Below, piece after piece: positions 7,114 through 14,262 of a DNA stretch of 14,262 nt. The stretch comes from an uncultured Lachnospiraceae bacterium (GTDB lineage Bacteria > Bacillota > Clostridia > Lachnospirales > Lachnospiraceae): the NCBI GenBank assembly GCA_902496125.1, contig CABUZU010000045.1, forward strand, positions 1 to 14,262. The letters are read 5' to 3'. The translations under genes were made by a program, and so were the position numbers. Each line of letters begins with the position of its first letter. Position 1 is the stretch's first letter. Below the pieces are notes generated by a model. That model ran no database searches, was not told the origin of the DNA, and saw only the letters and a program-made list of their open reading frames with translations.

Positions 7114-8143
7114 TTACAATTTCCTCCAATATTTTCACTAGCTTTTTATTTTCTTCTGGCATCTTTACCGCAATGCGAAAATATCCAGGCTCTAATCCTA
7201 CATAGTTATCGCAGTTTCTAATTAGAATTGCACGTTTCTTACATTCTTCTTGTAAATTTGGATTGGCTTTAAAGAAAATGTAGTTAGACTGTGAATCAAA
7301 TACTTTAAATCCAAGTCCTTTGAGTGCTTCTTTTAAAAATTTACGCTCTTTTGCCAAAATTTTCTTACTTTCCCTTACATATTCTACTTCTTTTAATGCG
7401 GCCACTCCGGCAAACTGTGCTGGAATGGATACCGCCCAAGGCTGGTTAACCTGTGCCATCTTTTCTAACAGTGTGTGATTTGCACAAACTCCATATCCAA
7501 GTCTAAGCCCTGCCATTGCATAAGTTTTTGTAAATGCTTTTAAAATAAATAGATTCTGATAGTTTTCTAACTGATCCATTACGCTATAATCTTTTGGACA
7601 GTCTAAAAATTCATTAAAGCATTCATCTACTACAAGCATAATATTTTTCTCTTTACATTTATCTAAGATTTTAATTAAAAATTCCTTACTTACTAAGCGA
7701 CCAGTTGGGTTATTGGGGTTACATAGAAACATCATATCAATATCATCGGTTAATGCTTCTAAAATTTCCTCATCAATTTCAAAATTGTTTTTTTCTTTTA
7801 AATAGAAATGTACCAACTCGGTATCAATGACTTTTGCTGCCTGTCCATATTCTGCAAAGGTTGGTGCAGGAAGTAAAATCTTCTTTGGTCGAATGGACAA
7901 AACTAATGAAAAAATCAAATCCGCTGCTCCATTCCCAAAGATAAGCCAATCCTTTGGTACGGATAAAAATTCAGATAGACTCTCTCGAAGTTTGGTACAA
8001 TGAGTATCTGGATACTGTGCAGAAAGCACTGCTCCTTTTGCTGCTGCTTCAATAACCGACTGTGGCGTCCCCATTGGATTGACGTTGACTGAATAGTCTA
8101 GCTCATATTTTTTTCCATAAATATCTCCACCATGTACGTGCAT
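7106..8143 (-). CDS. cobD: CobD-type PLP enzyme, probable L-threonine-O-3-phosphate decarboxylase
   Basis: Fold-type I aminotransferase-like protein, 345 residues. In the cobalamin pathway this enzyme makes (R)-1-amino-2-propanol phosphate, the linker used by CbiB. The N-terminal HGGDIY block (4-9) followed by LDYSVNVNPMG is the usual CobD signature. PLP-site residues seen are Asn-rich CNPNNPTG (141-148), Asp173 (VVDECFNEF), Lys206 in AFTKTYAMAGLRLGY (Schiff-base lysine) and an arginine in the same block. Related histidinol-phosphate aminotransferases share these, so assignment leans on the N-terminal signature and on lying between cbiB and cbiP. Size and motifs show no fused kinase or zinc-finger domain, so threonine phosphate must come from a kinase elsewhere. 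GAGGGG precedes the ATG by about eight bases. Confidence 0.9.
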   Translation of the reverse strand: MHVHGGDIYGKKYELDYSVNVNPMGTPQSVIEAAAKGAVLSAQYPDTHCTKLRESLSEFLSVPKDWLIFGNGAADLIFSLVLSIRPKKILLPAPTFAEYGQAAKVIDTELVHFYLKEKNNFEIDEEILEALTDDIDMMFLCNPNNPTGRLVSKEFLIKILDKCKEKNIMLVVDECFNEFLDCPKDYSVMDQLENYQNLFILKAFTKTYAMAGLRLGYGVCANHTLLEKMAQVNQPWAVSIPAQFAGVAALKEVEYVRESKKILAKERKFLKEALKGLGFKVFDSQSNYIFFKANPNLQEECKKRAILIRNCDNYVGLEPGYFRIAVKMPEENKKLVKILEEIVNG

Positions 8144-8164
8144 CTTCTTTTCCCCTCTTCTTGT

Positions 8165-9133
8165 TTAAAGTACTGCAATTATAATTGCAAATCGAATTGC
8201 TAGAAATACAATTACCGATACAATTGCTGCTGCATATAATAATCGATTGGCTCTTACAATGTCGTCAATTTCGATAGGACGAATTGCATCACCAATTGTT
8301 TTTTTCTTATGTAATACGCCAAAATAATAGGCATCTCCTGCTAACTGCACATCTAATGCTCCTGCCATTACTGCCTCTGTATGTGCGGAGTTTGGACTTG
8401 CATGATTGTAGCGGTCTCTAAAATACATCTTCCAAGCATTCTTCGTATCCATATGCACAAAAATTGTTGCAAAAATCATTAAAAATGCTGAAATTCTTGC
8501 TGGAATATAGTTTAATACATCATCAAGCTTAGCTGGAAAGGTTCCAAAATGTGTATAAGGTTCTTCGATATAGCCAACCATTGAGTCCATCGTATTAACA
8601 GATTTATAGAAAAATCCAAGTACCGGACCACCAATTGCCATAAATAACAATGGTGCTAAAATACCATCGGAAGTATTTTCTGCAACGGTTTCTACTGCGG
8701 CTTTTGTAACGCCTTCACTTGTTAGGTTTTTTGTATCTCTACCTACAATCATGGATACTGCATATCTTGATTTTTCAATATCTCCAGTTTTTAATGCAGC
8801 ATGAACCTTCATACTTTCATCCTTTAATGACTTCGTTGCAAGTAAGAAATAGCACATAATTGCCTCTACAATAAGCTTTACTACCCAGTGAATCTTACCA
8901 GCTACTAGTACAATTAAAAATGGAACTAGGGTTGAGAGTCCTGATACAACAATAAATAATAAGATTCCACCAATAAATTCGCCCCTTGCAGTCTTTGGAA
9001 CAATTTTTCTTATTACCTTTTCACTCTTAGCAATAAGATTTCCAATTACTCGAATCGGATGCCACATTCCCTGTGGGTCTCCAATGATTAAATCAAGAAT
9101 AAACCCGATTAACAATGCATATCCTGTAATCAT
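8165..9133 (-). CDS. cbiB: Adenosylcobinamide-phosphate synthase, membrane protein (CbiB)
   Basis: Joins adenosylcobyric acid to aminopropanol phosphate (or aminopropanol), at the membrane. It has 322 residues, the normal size, with several hydrophobic segments (about 1-18, 52-75, 80-100, 205-228 and 297-320). Conserved blocks: DLIIGDPQGMWHPIRVIG (14-31), VAENTSDGILAPLLF, DSMVGY and a loop RYNHASPNSAHTEAVMAGAL. The start is the ATG at 9133, which overlaps the end of the phosphatase gene by 41 bases; GGAG lies ten bases upstream, and no later Met keeps the conserved N-terminus intact. A gap of 21 bases leads to the CobD-type gene. Called CobD in the aerobic-pathway naming. Confidence 0.96.
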   Translation of the reverse strand: MITGYALLIGFILDLIIGDPQGMWHPIRVIGNLIAKSEKVIRKIVPKTARGEFIGGILLFIVVSGLSTLVPFLIVLVAGKIHWVVKLIVEAIMCYFLLATKSLKDESMKVHAALKTGDIEKSRYAVSMIVGRDTKNLTSEGVTKAAVETVAENTSDGILAPLLFMAIGGPVLGFFYKSVNTMDSMVGYIEEPYTHFGTFPAKLDDVLNYIPARISAFLMIFATIFVHMDTKNAWKMYFRDRYNHASPNSAHTEAVMAGALDVQLAGDAYYFGVLHKKKTIGDAIRPIEIDDIVRANRLLYAAAIVSVIVFLAIRFAIIIAVL

Positions 9134-9683
9134 CTTCTACTTTCTCCACTTCTGCTGTAAAACCACAGCCGTTTTTTACTTGCCATTCAAAATATTCTCG
9201 TTTTGGAACAGCGTATTTATCCATTAAAGACATCATAATGCCACCGTGAATCACACAGGCTGCTCTTGTGATTTTTTCCTCTTCACAAATTTTCATCATC
9301 TGATGAAAGCCTACTTCTACACGCACTCTGATATCTTCTTTGCTTTCTCCATTCGGAAAGGGCAGCTCTCCATTGCTATCAATCCATTCTTGATAATCTT
9401 TCCTACCATTTAATTCCTCATAATTTTTATTTTCAAATAGACCAAAATCTGTTTCTCTAAAATCCTCTATTATAATAGGAAGATTGTTAGGATAAATGAG
9501 GTTTGCTGTTTGAATACAGCGCTTTAGCGGACTGGAAAACACACGCTCTATAGGAAAATCATAATCCCTCTCTTTTATCTGATTGATTCCAATTTCGCAT
9601 AAATCTTCATCGGTTGTTCCGATATATCGTCCTTCTAAATTTCCCTTAGTCTTACCATGACGTAAAAAAATCATCTCTACCAT
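9093..9683 (-). CDS. cobC: Histidine phosphatase, probable alpha-ribazole phosphatase (CobC)
   Basis: A 196-residue phosphoglycerate-mutase-like phosphatase. Catalytic features are FLRHGKT with His9, Arg55 (SSPLKRC), Glu77 (FRETDFG) and the second His146 (VIHGGIM), so the site is complete. In this setting the likely task is removing phosphate from alpha-ribazole phosphate or adenosylcobalamin phosphate in nucleotide-loop assembly. The specificity comes from context; the family acts on many phosphoesters. AAAGGGG sits six bases before the ATG and includes the end of the previous gene, three bases away. The 3' end overlaps cbiB by 41 bases in another frame. Confidence 0.87.
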   Translation of the reverse strand: MVEMIFLRHGKTKGNLEGRYIGTTDEDLCEIGINQIKERDYDFPIERVFSSPLKRCIQTANLIYPNNLPIIIEDFRETDFGLFENKNYEELNGRKDYQEWIDSNGELPFPNGESKEDIRVRVEVGFHQMMKICEEEKITRAACVIHGGIMMSLMDKYAVPKREYFEWQVKNGCGFTAEVEKVEDDYRICIVNRVYS

Positions 9684-9686
9684 ACA

Positions 9687-10070
9687 TTACCCCTTTATCT
9701 TCTGTGGCAAACCACAAATCACACGGTAAACTTCGTCACTTTCCTGTGCTAACATACAACAGATTCGCCCTGTCGTCTCTCGATATTTTCTGTCAAATGC
9801 ATCAATCGGCACAACACCATAGCCTAGTTCATTTGAAACGATGACCAGATTTGGATTTTTCTTAATAAGCTGTCTTGGTAAATCAAGATAGTCCTTCTCT
9901 TCCTTAATTAAACGCTTCACATATTCATGGAAATAATAGATGACTGGTGTCTGAAAGATTTCTTCGAATTTACAGGTAGTACCATTTGTCATCTGCTCCT
10001 TTGGTATGCCTGTAAGCGATTGTGCATAGGCGGTTTTACCCTGAAAACCCCCTCCAATTATCATTTTCAT
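9687..10070 (-). CDS. Short CobU-like protein (second CobU paralogue, 127 aa)
   Basis: CobU normally phosphorylates adenosylcobinamide and then transfers GMP to it. This 127-residue protein is well below the usual 170-200. It keeps a P-loop (GGGFQGKT, 6-13) and the C-terminal CobU block: VSNELGYGVVPID (78-90), FDRKYRETTGR (92-102) and DEVYRVICGLP (112-122). It lacks the middle HRxxR stretch that holds the guanylylated histidine region in full CobU. A kinase-only, structural or regulatory role beside the full-length CobU (10922-11509) is therefore possible (inference). The start ATG at 10070 has AAAGGAG seven bases upstream. There is no sign of a frameshift, and its own strong ribosome site argues against a decaying fragment. 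Confidence 0.8.
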   Translation of the reverse strand: MKMIIGGGFQGKTAYAQSLTGIPKEQMTNGTTCKFEEIFQTPVIYYFHEYVKRLIKEEKDYLDLPRQLIKKNPNLVIVSNELGYGVVPIDAFDRKYRETTGRICCMLAQESDEVYRVICGLPQKIKG

Positions 10071-10094
10071 TGCATTTCTCCTTTCGTATCTTCA

Positions 10095-10146
10095 GAAAAT
10101 GCGTTACCACCAGAATCACTGTATGCTCTGGTAGTAAAGCATTTTT
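10095..10146 (-). repeat. Long inverted repeat (hairpin) between cobS and the short cobU
   Basis: Arms 10095-10113 and 10128-10146 pair over 19 positions around a 14-base loop. I count mismatches at the outer end and one inside, plus one G-U pair. On the minus-strand RNA the stem ends in TTTTC, a poor U tract. It may be an attenuator, an mRNA-stabilising or processing hairpin, or a partial terminator that lowers expression of the genes downstream in the operon. Confidence 0.6.
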
Positions 10147-10152
10147 TGAAAA

Positions 10153-10920
10153 TTATCTTAGATGGTAAACTACAACAACAGCTAGTGCCATCATAAGTTC
10201 ACAAACCTGTAAGAAAAATCCACACAAATCTCCTGTCGTTCCGCCAAAGTTCTTATAAGACATATATCTGTAATAGCCAAATACTAAAAATGCTGCAACA
10301 AAGGCGGTAAGTCCTAATACTGGATCTAATAAAATCATAAGAGCGCCACAGGCAACAATGAATCCAACCATCGTCCACTTTACAACATTTTTTTGTGCTG
10401 GACTTGAAAATGCAACGGCAAGTCCGGTCTTTCTTGCTTTCTTAAATGCAACGACACTCATTCCGCTAAGACTTCTAGAAAGTACATAGCCTATTACTAA
10501 TACCTGTAAGCAGTCAAAGTTCATCTCTGACCAAATGCCAAATGCAAAGACAAAATAGCAAGTACAGGTAATGACTGCAAAGGCTCCAGAATTGGAATCC
10601 TTCATAATCTCTAATCGTCTTTCCTTCGTCTGCCAGGAGCTTAGGGCATCGGAAGCATCTAATAATCCATCTAAATGAATTCCCCCAGTAATAATAACTG
10701 GAATTAATAAGTAGACGGATGTGGTAAAGATAATGCCAAATCCCACTTCACTACTTATATAATACCAAAGAAGCATCACTGCTGCTTCAATGATTCCAAC
10801 TACTGGAAAGAAACACATCGAATACTTCATATTTTTATCGTCCCAGTCAATGCTTGGAACTGGAACCTTTGAATACATGGAGATGGAAATTAATAATCCA
10901 TTCCAAAGCTGTTTTAACAT
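10153..10920 (-). CDS. cobS: Adenosylcobinamide-GDP ribazoletransferase (cobalamin synthase, CobS)
   Basis: Joins adenosylcobinamide-GDP to alpha-ribazole (phosphate), the last condensation of B12 synthesis, in the membrane. The frame is open back to 10974, but the family's N-terminus begins MLKQLWNGLLISISMYSKVPVP, so I start at ATG 10920. This gives 255 residues, the normal size, and leaves one base after the cobU stop. A GAAGGG ribosome site overlaps the cobU end. The key acidic motif is present: GGIHLDGLLDASDAL (79-93; His82, Asp84, Asp88, Asp91), followed by MKDSNSGAFA (106-115). Several membrane helices are visible. It sits directly downstream of cobT and cobU, its pathway partners. Confidence 0.95.
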   Translation of the reverse strand: MLKQLWNGLLISISMYSKVPVPSIDWDDKNMKYSMCFFPVVGIIEAAVMLLWYYISSEVGFGIIFTTSVYLLIPVIITGGIHLDGLLDASDALSSWQTKERRLEIMKDSNSGAFAVITCTCYFVFAFGIWSEMNFDCLQVLVIGYVLSRSLSGMSVVAFKKARKTGLAVAFSSPAQKNVVKWTMVGFIVACGALMILLDPVLGLTAFVAAFLVFGYYRYMSYKNFGGTTGDLCGFFLQVCELMMALAVVVVYHLR

Positions 10921-10921
10921 T

Positions 10922-11509
10922 TTATTCGTTCCCTTCTGATAATTTTTTCTCATCTTGATACTGTACGGTGACACCTTCTGGAATTTTTCCTTTATGTACT
11001 ACTGGTATCCCATAGACAATCTCAACGACAAGGTCTGCCATTTTAGCAAGTTCTGCATTAATCTGTCCTAAATATTTCTGATAACGAAGGGTTTCTTCAT
11101 CATATTCAATCCCATCTGAAAAAATTTCATTTGTCACAACCACGATATTGTTTAGCTGACTTGTTAGGGTTTTAAAGCCTTCTAATACTGCTTCTGGCGT
11201 TTTTTCCTTTGCTCCATCCTCTTGATACATCTCATTTGCAACAAGGTTTGACATACATTCTAATAAAGCAGTGGTTTTATCATCGACATCAATTTTTTCT
11301 AAATGCGTAAAACATTCACAAGTATCAAAATTTTTCGTCTTTCGAAGTCTTCTATGACGTTTGATTTTTCTAAAAGCCTCTTCATCAAAAGGATACATCG
11401 TGGCAATGTAAATCATTGGTCTTTTACATTGTCCATGTAAATTTACACATAAGCTTTCAGCAAAAGCAGATTTACCGCTTCCACTTCCTCCTGTTACTAA
11501 TGCAATCAT
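10922..11509 (-). CDS. cobU: Adenosylcobinamide kinase / guanylyltransferase (CobU, full-length)
   Basis: Activates adenosylcobinamide (phosphate) to adenosylcobinamide-GDP. It has 195 residues. The P-loop is GGSGSGKS (7-14), followed by YIATMYPFDEEAFRKI and the HRRLRK stretch (His52) that corresponds to the guanylylation region of CobU. ALLECMSNLVANEM (81-94) and VVTNE (124-128) are also family blocks. After TNE the sequence departs from most CobU proteins: the usual GIVPxxxxxRxFRxxxGRxNQ is replaced by GIEYDEETLRYQKYLGQINAE, so the conserved Arg pair is reduced. A basic tail extends beyond about 172. ATG overlaps the cobT stop (ATGA), so translation is probably coupled. Confidence 0.92.
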   Translation of the reverse strand: MIALVTGGSGSGKSAFAESLCVNLHGQCKRPMIYIATMYPFDEEAFRKIKRHRRLRKTKNFDTCECFTHLEKIDVDDKTTALLECMSNLVANEMYQEDGAKEKTPEAVLEGFKTLTSQLNNIVVVTNEIFSDGIEYDEETLRYQKYLGQINAELAKMADLVVEIVYGIPVVHKGKIPEGVTVQYQDEKKLSEGNE

Positions 11510-12585
11510 TTCTCTTCCTCATCTAAATAAGGCTCATAAACCATAATATCCATACTGTTAAAGGTGCTCATATTGTGGTAAACATCAAGTGCCATATCAA
11601 ACAGTGGCATTAGTGCAACTGCTCCTGTACCTTCTCCTAAATGCATTCCACAAGTTAAGAAAGGCTTAAAATCAAGTGCATCTAAGATAAGTTTCGCTGC
11701 TGGTTCTTCTGATATATGAGAAGGCATGATATAATCTCTTACTCTTTTATCAATTCTTGTTGCAAGTAAGGCAGCTACACAGGAAATAACACCATCGGCA
11801 ACAACCGGCATACCAAATGCCGCACCGCCAATATATAGTCCTGCCATTCCACCAATTTCAAATCCACCTACTTTTGCTAAAATATCAATCGGGTCTTCTA
11901 AATTGATGTCATCCTTATGAAACTCTAAGATTCTTTCTAATATCTTGGTCTTCTTTTCTAATCCTTCATTAGTAAGTCCAGAACCTCTTCCCGTTACACT
12001 TCTAACTGGAACATCTAATAATAACGAAGCCATTGCCGAACATGGAGTGGTGTTTCCTACACCCATTTCTCCGGTACAGATGATTTGATAGCCTTCTTCT
12101 TTTAATTGCTTTACCATATCAATTCCAACCTCAATGGAACGAATGGCTTCTTCATAGGTCATTGCAGGACCCTTTGCCATATTTTTTGTACCATAGGCAA
12201 TTTTACGATTGATAACTCCATCAACAGTAATATCACTTGCTACTCCAATATCAACGGTAAATAAATCCACATGTGCATAGGCAGCCATACGACTTGCACT
12301 GCATTTCATATGAGGAAATCCCTCTACCATTGCTAGTGTAACTTCCTTATTCGATTGGCTTACTCCCTCTTCTAATACGCCATGGTCTCCACACATAATG
12401 ACAAGTGCCTTCCTATCGATATTGACATTTGAAGAACCGGTCATTCCTGCAATTCGTCTGCTTTCTGTCTCAAATTTACCAAAAGCATATAGTGGCTTTG
12501 CAATGCTGTCCCATTTTTTGGAACATTCCCTCATCGCTTCCTTATCTAAAGGGCGTATTTGTTCTAACGCTTGTTGTAATTTCAT
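11506..12585 (-). CDS. cobT: Nicotinate-nucleotide-dimethylbenzimidazole phosphoribosyltransferase (CobT)
   Basis: Makes the alpha-ribotide of the lower-ligand base from nicotinate mononucleotide. The frame is open back to 12756, but that upstream part lies over the cbiA end and has no CobT likeness. The true start is ATG 12585 (MKLQQALEQIRPLD), sharing one base with the cbiA stop (TAATG), with AAAGGAA upstream. That gives 359 residues, close to the family norm. Conserved blocks: VIMCGDHGVLEEGVS (62-76), TGEMGVGNTTP (171-181), TGRGSG (198-203) and CGMHLGEGTGA (312-322) with the catalytic-type Glu318. Which base it uses cannot be read from the sequence; no lower-ligand synthesis genes are in the window. 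Confidence 0.96.
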   Translation of the reverse strand: MKLQQALEQIRPLDKEAMRECSKKWDSIAKPLYAFGKFETESRRIAGMTGSSNVNIDRKALVIMCGDHGVLEEGVSQSNKEVTLAMVEGFPHMKCSASRMAAYAHVDLFTVDIGVASDITVDGVINRKIAYGTKNMAKGPAMTYEEAIRSIEVGIDMVKQLKEEGYQIICTGEMGVGNTTPCSAMASLLLDVPVRSVTGRGSGLTNEGLEKKTKILERILEFHKDDINLEDPIDILAKVGGFEIGGMAGLYIGGAAFGMPVVADGVISCVAALLATRIDKRVRDYIMPSHISEEPAAKLILDALDFKPFLTCGMHLGEGTGAVALMPLFDMALDVYHNMSTFNSMDIMVYEPYLDEEEK

Positions 12586-13958
12586 TAATTTATTGTTCCT
12601 TTCTTTTCTGTACATTTTAAAAGAAATGAAAAGGCTGCACTTGGATTTGAATAATAATAAAGATGTGGGAAACCAGCTTCTAAGGTATCGCTGCCATTGA
12701 TACAATCCCAACCGCGTTTTCGAAGTGGTTTCTTCGCAGCAAAGCTCTGTCCACAAGCAGTACTATCAAAGTAATGGAATTCATGTGCCTTTAGCGCGGT
12801 TCCTTCCTTACCAAGCAATTGGTCATGCTTTGCAGTAATATCGATATAGCCAAAACGATTTAGTTTCGGTGTGCGATACACTTCTCCATCAATGACACCG
12901 ACTACTGGATAGGAGATGTTATCCATTCCTTCCATCTTTTTGTGAAGATACATAAAACCTCCACATTCTGCAAGGGTTGGTAATCCTAAATCAATTACAT
13001 CTTTAATCGATGCTAACATCTTTGTATTTTCACTAAGCTCCTTTGCAAAAAGCTCTGGATATCCTCCACCTAAAATCAGTCCATCTACTCCATCTGGAAG
13101 CTTGTTATCGTGAATTGGTGAAAACTCTATAAGTTCTGCTCCCATTTCCACTAATAAATCTAAATTATCTTGATAGTAAAAACAAAAGGCTTCATCTCTT
13201 CCGACTGCAATTCTTGGTTTCTTTACAGACTCTAATTTTGGAATTACTGGTGAATCAAATTCTAAATCGGCAGCACTATTTGCTAAATTGATTAGTTCAT
13301 CTAATTCTAATGACTTTTCTAAAATATCAGCAAGTCCATTTAGCTTTTTATTTAATTCTTCTACTTCATCTGGCATTACAAGACCTAGATGACGGCTTTC
13401 AATCGTAAAATCCTTTACTGTTGGCACATATCCATAGACATGAATTCCTAATTCCTTTTCAATCTGAGGTTTTAAAAGAGTGTACATCATCTCAGACATC
13501 TGATTTAAAATAACCCCTTTAATCTTACTGTCTTCCTTATATTCTAAAAATCCTTTAATTAATGGAAGAACTGATAAGCTCATCCCTCTTGTATTAATGA
13601 TTAGGACTGCTGGAGTATCGGTAACACGTGCTAAGTCATAAGCACCTGCCATTGGAGTCGTTCCACCAACTCCATCATAATAGCCCATAACGCCTTCCAT
13701 TACAGAGATATCCATATCCTTTGCATTTTTTGCAAGTAAATATCGTGTATCGTTCTCTCCTGAGAAAAAGGTATCTAAATTCCTAGATTTTGTACCAATT
13801 ACCTTGGTATGAAACATCGGATCTATATAATCTGGTCCACATTTAAACGAAGCAACCTTTAATCCACGATTGACTAAGGCTTGTAAAATCCCACAAGTAA
13901 TCATGGTCTTGCCACTGCCGCTGGCAGTGGCTCCAATTAATATTCTTGGAATACTCAT
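12585..13958 (-). CDS. cbiA: Cobyrinate a,c-diamide synthase (CbiA/CobB)
   Basis: Amidates the a and c carboxylates of (cobalt-)cobyrinate with glutamine and ATP. It has 457 residues, a normal length. The N-terminal ATPase domain shows GATASGSGKT (9-18), FKCGPDYIDPMFH (38-50) and VMEGVMGYYDG (86-96). The C-terminal glutaminase domain shows LGGGYPELF (296-304), the nucleophile Cys332 (LAECGGFMYL), AHEFHYFD (391-398) and His432 in GFPHLYYYSNP, so both activities look intact. GGAG lies eight bases before the ATG, three bases after the cbiT stop. The last codon overlaps the start of cobT, an arrangement that implies coupled translation. Confidence 0.96.
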   Translation of the reverse strand: MSIPRILIGATASGSGKTMITCGILQALVNRGLKVASFKCGPDYIDPMFHTKVIGTKSRNLDTFFSGENDTRYLLAKNAKDMDISVMEGVMGYYDGVGGTTPMAGAYDLARVTDTPAVLIINTRGMSLSVLPLIKGFLEYKEDSKIKGVILNQMSEMMYTLLKPQIEKELGIHVYGYVPTVKDFTIESRHLGLVMPDEVEELNKKLNGLADILEKSLELDELINLANSAADLEFDSPVIPKLESVKKPRIAVGRDEAFCFYYQDNLDLLVEMGAELIEFSPIHDNKLPDGVDGLILGGGYPELFAKELSENTKMLASIKDVIDLGLPTLAECGGFMYLHKKMEGMDNISYPVVGVIDGEVYRTPKLNRFGYIDITAKHDQLLGKEGTALKAHEFHYFDSTACGQSFAAKKPLRKRGWDCINGSDTLEAGFPHLYYYSNPSAAFSFLLKCTEKKGTIN

Positions 13959-13961
13959 TTT

Positions 13962-14262
13962 TTATTCTCCATCCATATCAAAAGATACAATATAAATTGG
14001 GTTTAAACCAGTCATCATATGATATCTTCCTAATGTTCTTGATTTTGCAATATTCACACTAGCAATATCGACATTCTTTACTGGAAACTCTTTGATGCAG
14101 GTAAGGGTTTCTGAAATACTCTCAAGGGCAATCGTATTGATGACCACTCGAATATTTTTATTTTTTGCCATTAATACTTGCAAGATTTCTTTCATATTTC
14201 CAGAAGAACCACCAATAAATGCATGAGTAGGAATCGGAAGTCCTTCTAAGGCTTCTGGTGCA
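13962..14262 (-). CDS. cbiT: C-terminal part of cobalt-precorrin C15-methyltransferase (decarboxylating), CbiT or CbiE-CbiT (cut by window edge)
   Basis: About 100 residues of a SAM-dependent methyltransferase are visible; the frame continues past the right edge, so the ATG at 14195 is internal. The segment APEALEGLPIPTHAFIGGSSGN is the CbiT/CobL block that precedes the GGSxGN turn, and RVVINTIALES... followed by a closing beta-strand region matches the end of that family. The enzyme methylates C15 and removes the C12 acetate carboxyl group. Whether it is free CbiT or the C-terminal half of a CbiE-CbiT (CobL-like) fusion cannot be told here. It ends three bases before cbiA and is the most upstream visible gene of the operon. 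Confidence 0.88.
   Translation of the reverse strand, partial: APEALEGLPIPTHAFIGGSSGNMKEILQVLMAKNKNIRVVINTIALESISETLTCIKEFPVKNVDIASVNIAKSRTLGRYHMMTGLNPIYIVSFDMDGE

Noticed and set aside
10071..10152. Cobalamin riboswitch in the gap before the short cobU
   Set aside because: The gap is only 82 bases and holds a single hairpin; it is too short for a B12 riboswitch and shows no B12-box-like sequence that I can recognise.
10921..10974. Upstream extension of the CobS frame (18 extra residues)
   Set aside because: It overlaps the end of cobU, and the conserved CobS N-terminus begins at 10920.
12398..12700. Plus-strand open frames across the cobT/cbiA junction
   Set aside because: Antisense to two well-supported genes and without recognisable domains.
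12586..12756. Upstream extension of the CobT frame (57 extra residues)
   Set aside because: It lies over the end of cbiA, has no CobT likeness, and ATG 12585 gives the normal family N-terminus and length with a ribosome site.

Overview
The window is AT-rich, and every gene I can support lies on the minus strand. The gene set, codon bias, strong AGGAGG-type ribosome sites and the style of the surface protease suggest a low-GC anaerobic Firmicute, most likely a Lachnospiraceae-type clostridium. The genus cannot be fixed from this sequence.

Right part (about 4949-14262): a tight cobalamin (B12) biosynthesis operon. In transcription order it reads: C-terminal part of CbiT (cut by the window edge), CbiA/CobB, CobT, CobU, CobS, a short second CobU-like protein, CobC-type phosphatase, CbiB, CobD-type PLP enzyme, CbiP/CobQ and CbiC/CobH. 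Genes overlap or sit a few bases apart (TAATG and ATGA junctions). Together they supply late corrin-ring steps (C15 methylation/decarboxylation, C11-to-C12 methyl migration), the a,c- and peripheral amidations, the aminopropanol arm (CobD, CbiB) and the nucleotide loop (CobT, CobU, CobS, CobC). The early ring genes and any cobalamin riboswitch must lie upstream, beyond 14262. A 67-residue protein of unknown function follows the operon and ends at a strong hairpin terminator (4642-4677).

Left part (1-4547): three proteolysis genes. They encode a membrane-anchored HtrA/DegP-type serine protease with a PDZ domain, a secreted subtilisin-family (S8) protease with an Ig-like and SH3-like C-terminal tail, and a ClpX-type AAA+ unfoldase cut by the left edge. 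The ClpX is unusual. It keeps the zinc finger, Walker motifs, GYIG pore loop and IGF ClpP-docking motif, but its RKH-loop region is changed and a lysine-rich linker follows the zinc finger. A near-consensus promoter for clpX is embedded in the last codons of the S8 gene.

Most notable points: the divergent ClpX next to two extracytoplasmic proteases, two CobU-family proteins that have each lost motifs the other keeps, a long inverted repeat between cobS and the short cobU, and the small orphan protein after the cob operon. I see no RNA genes, insertion sequences, CRISPR arrays or phage genes, and no gene-free stretch over 300 bases; the longest gap is about 134 bases.
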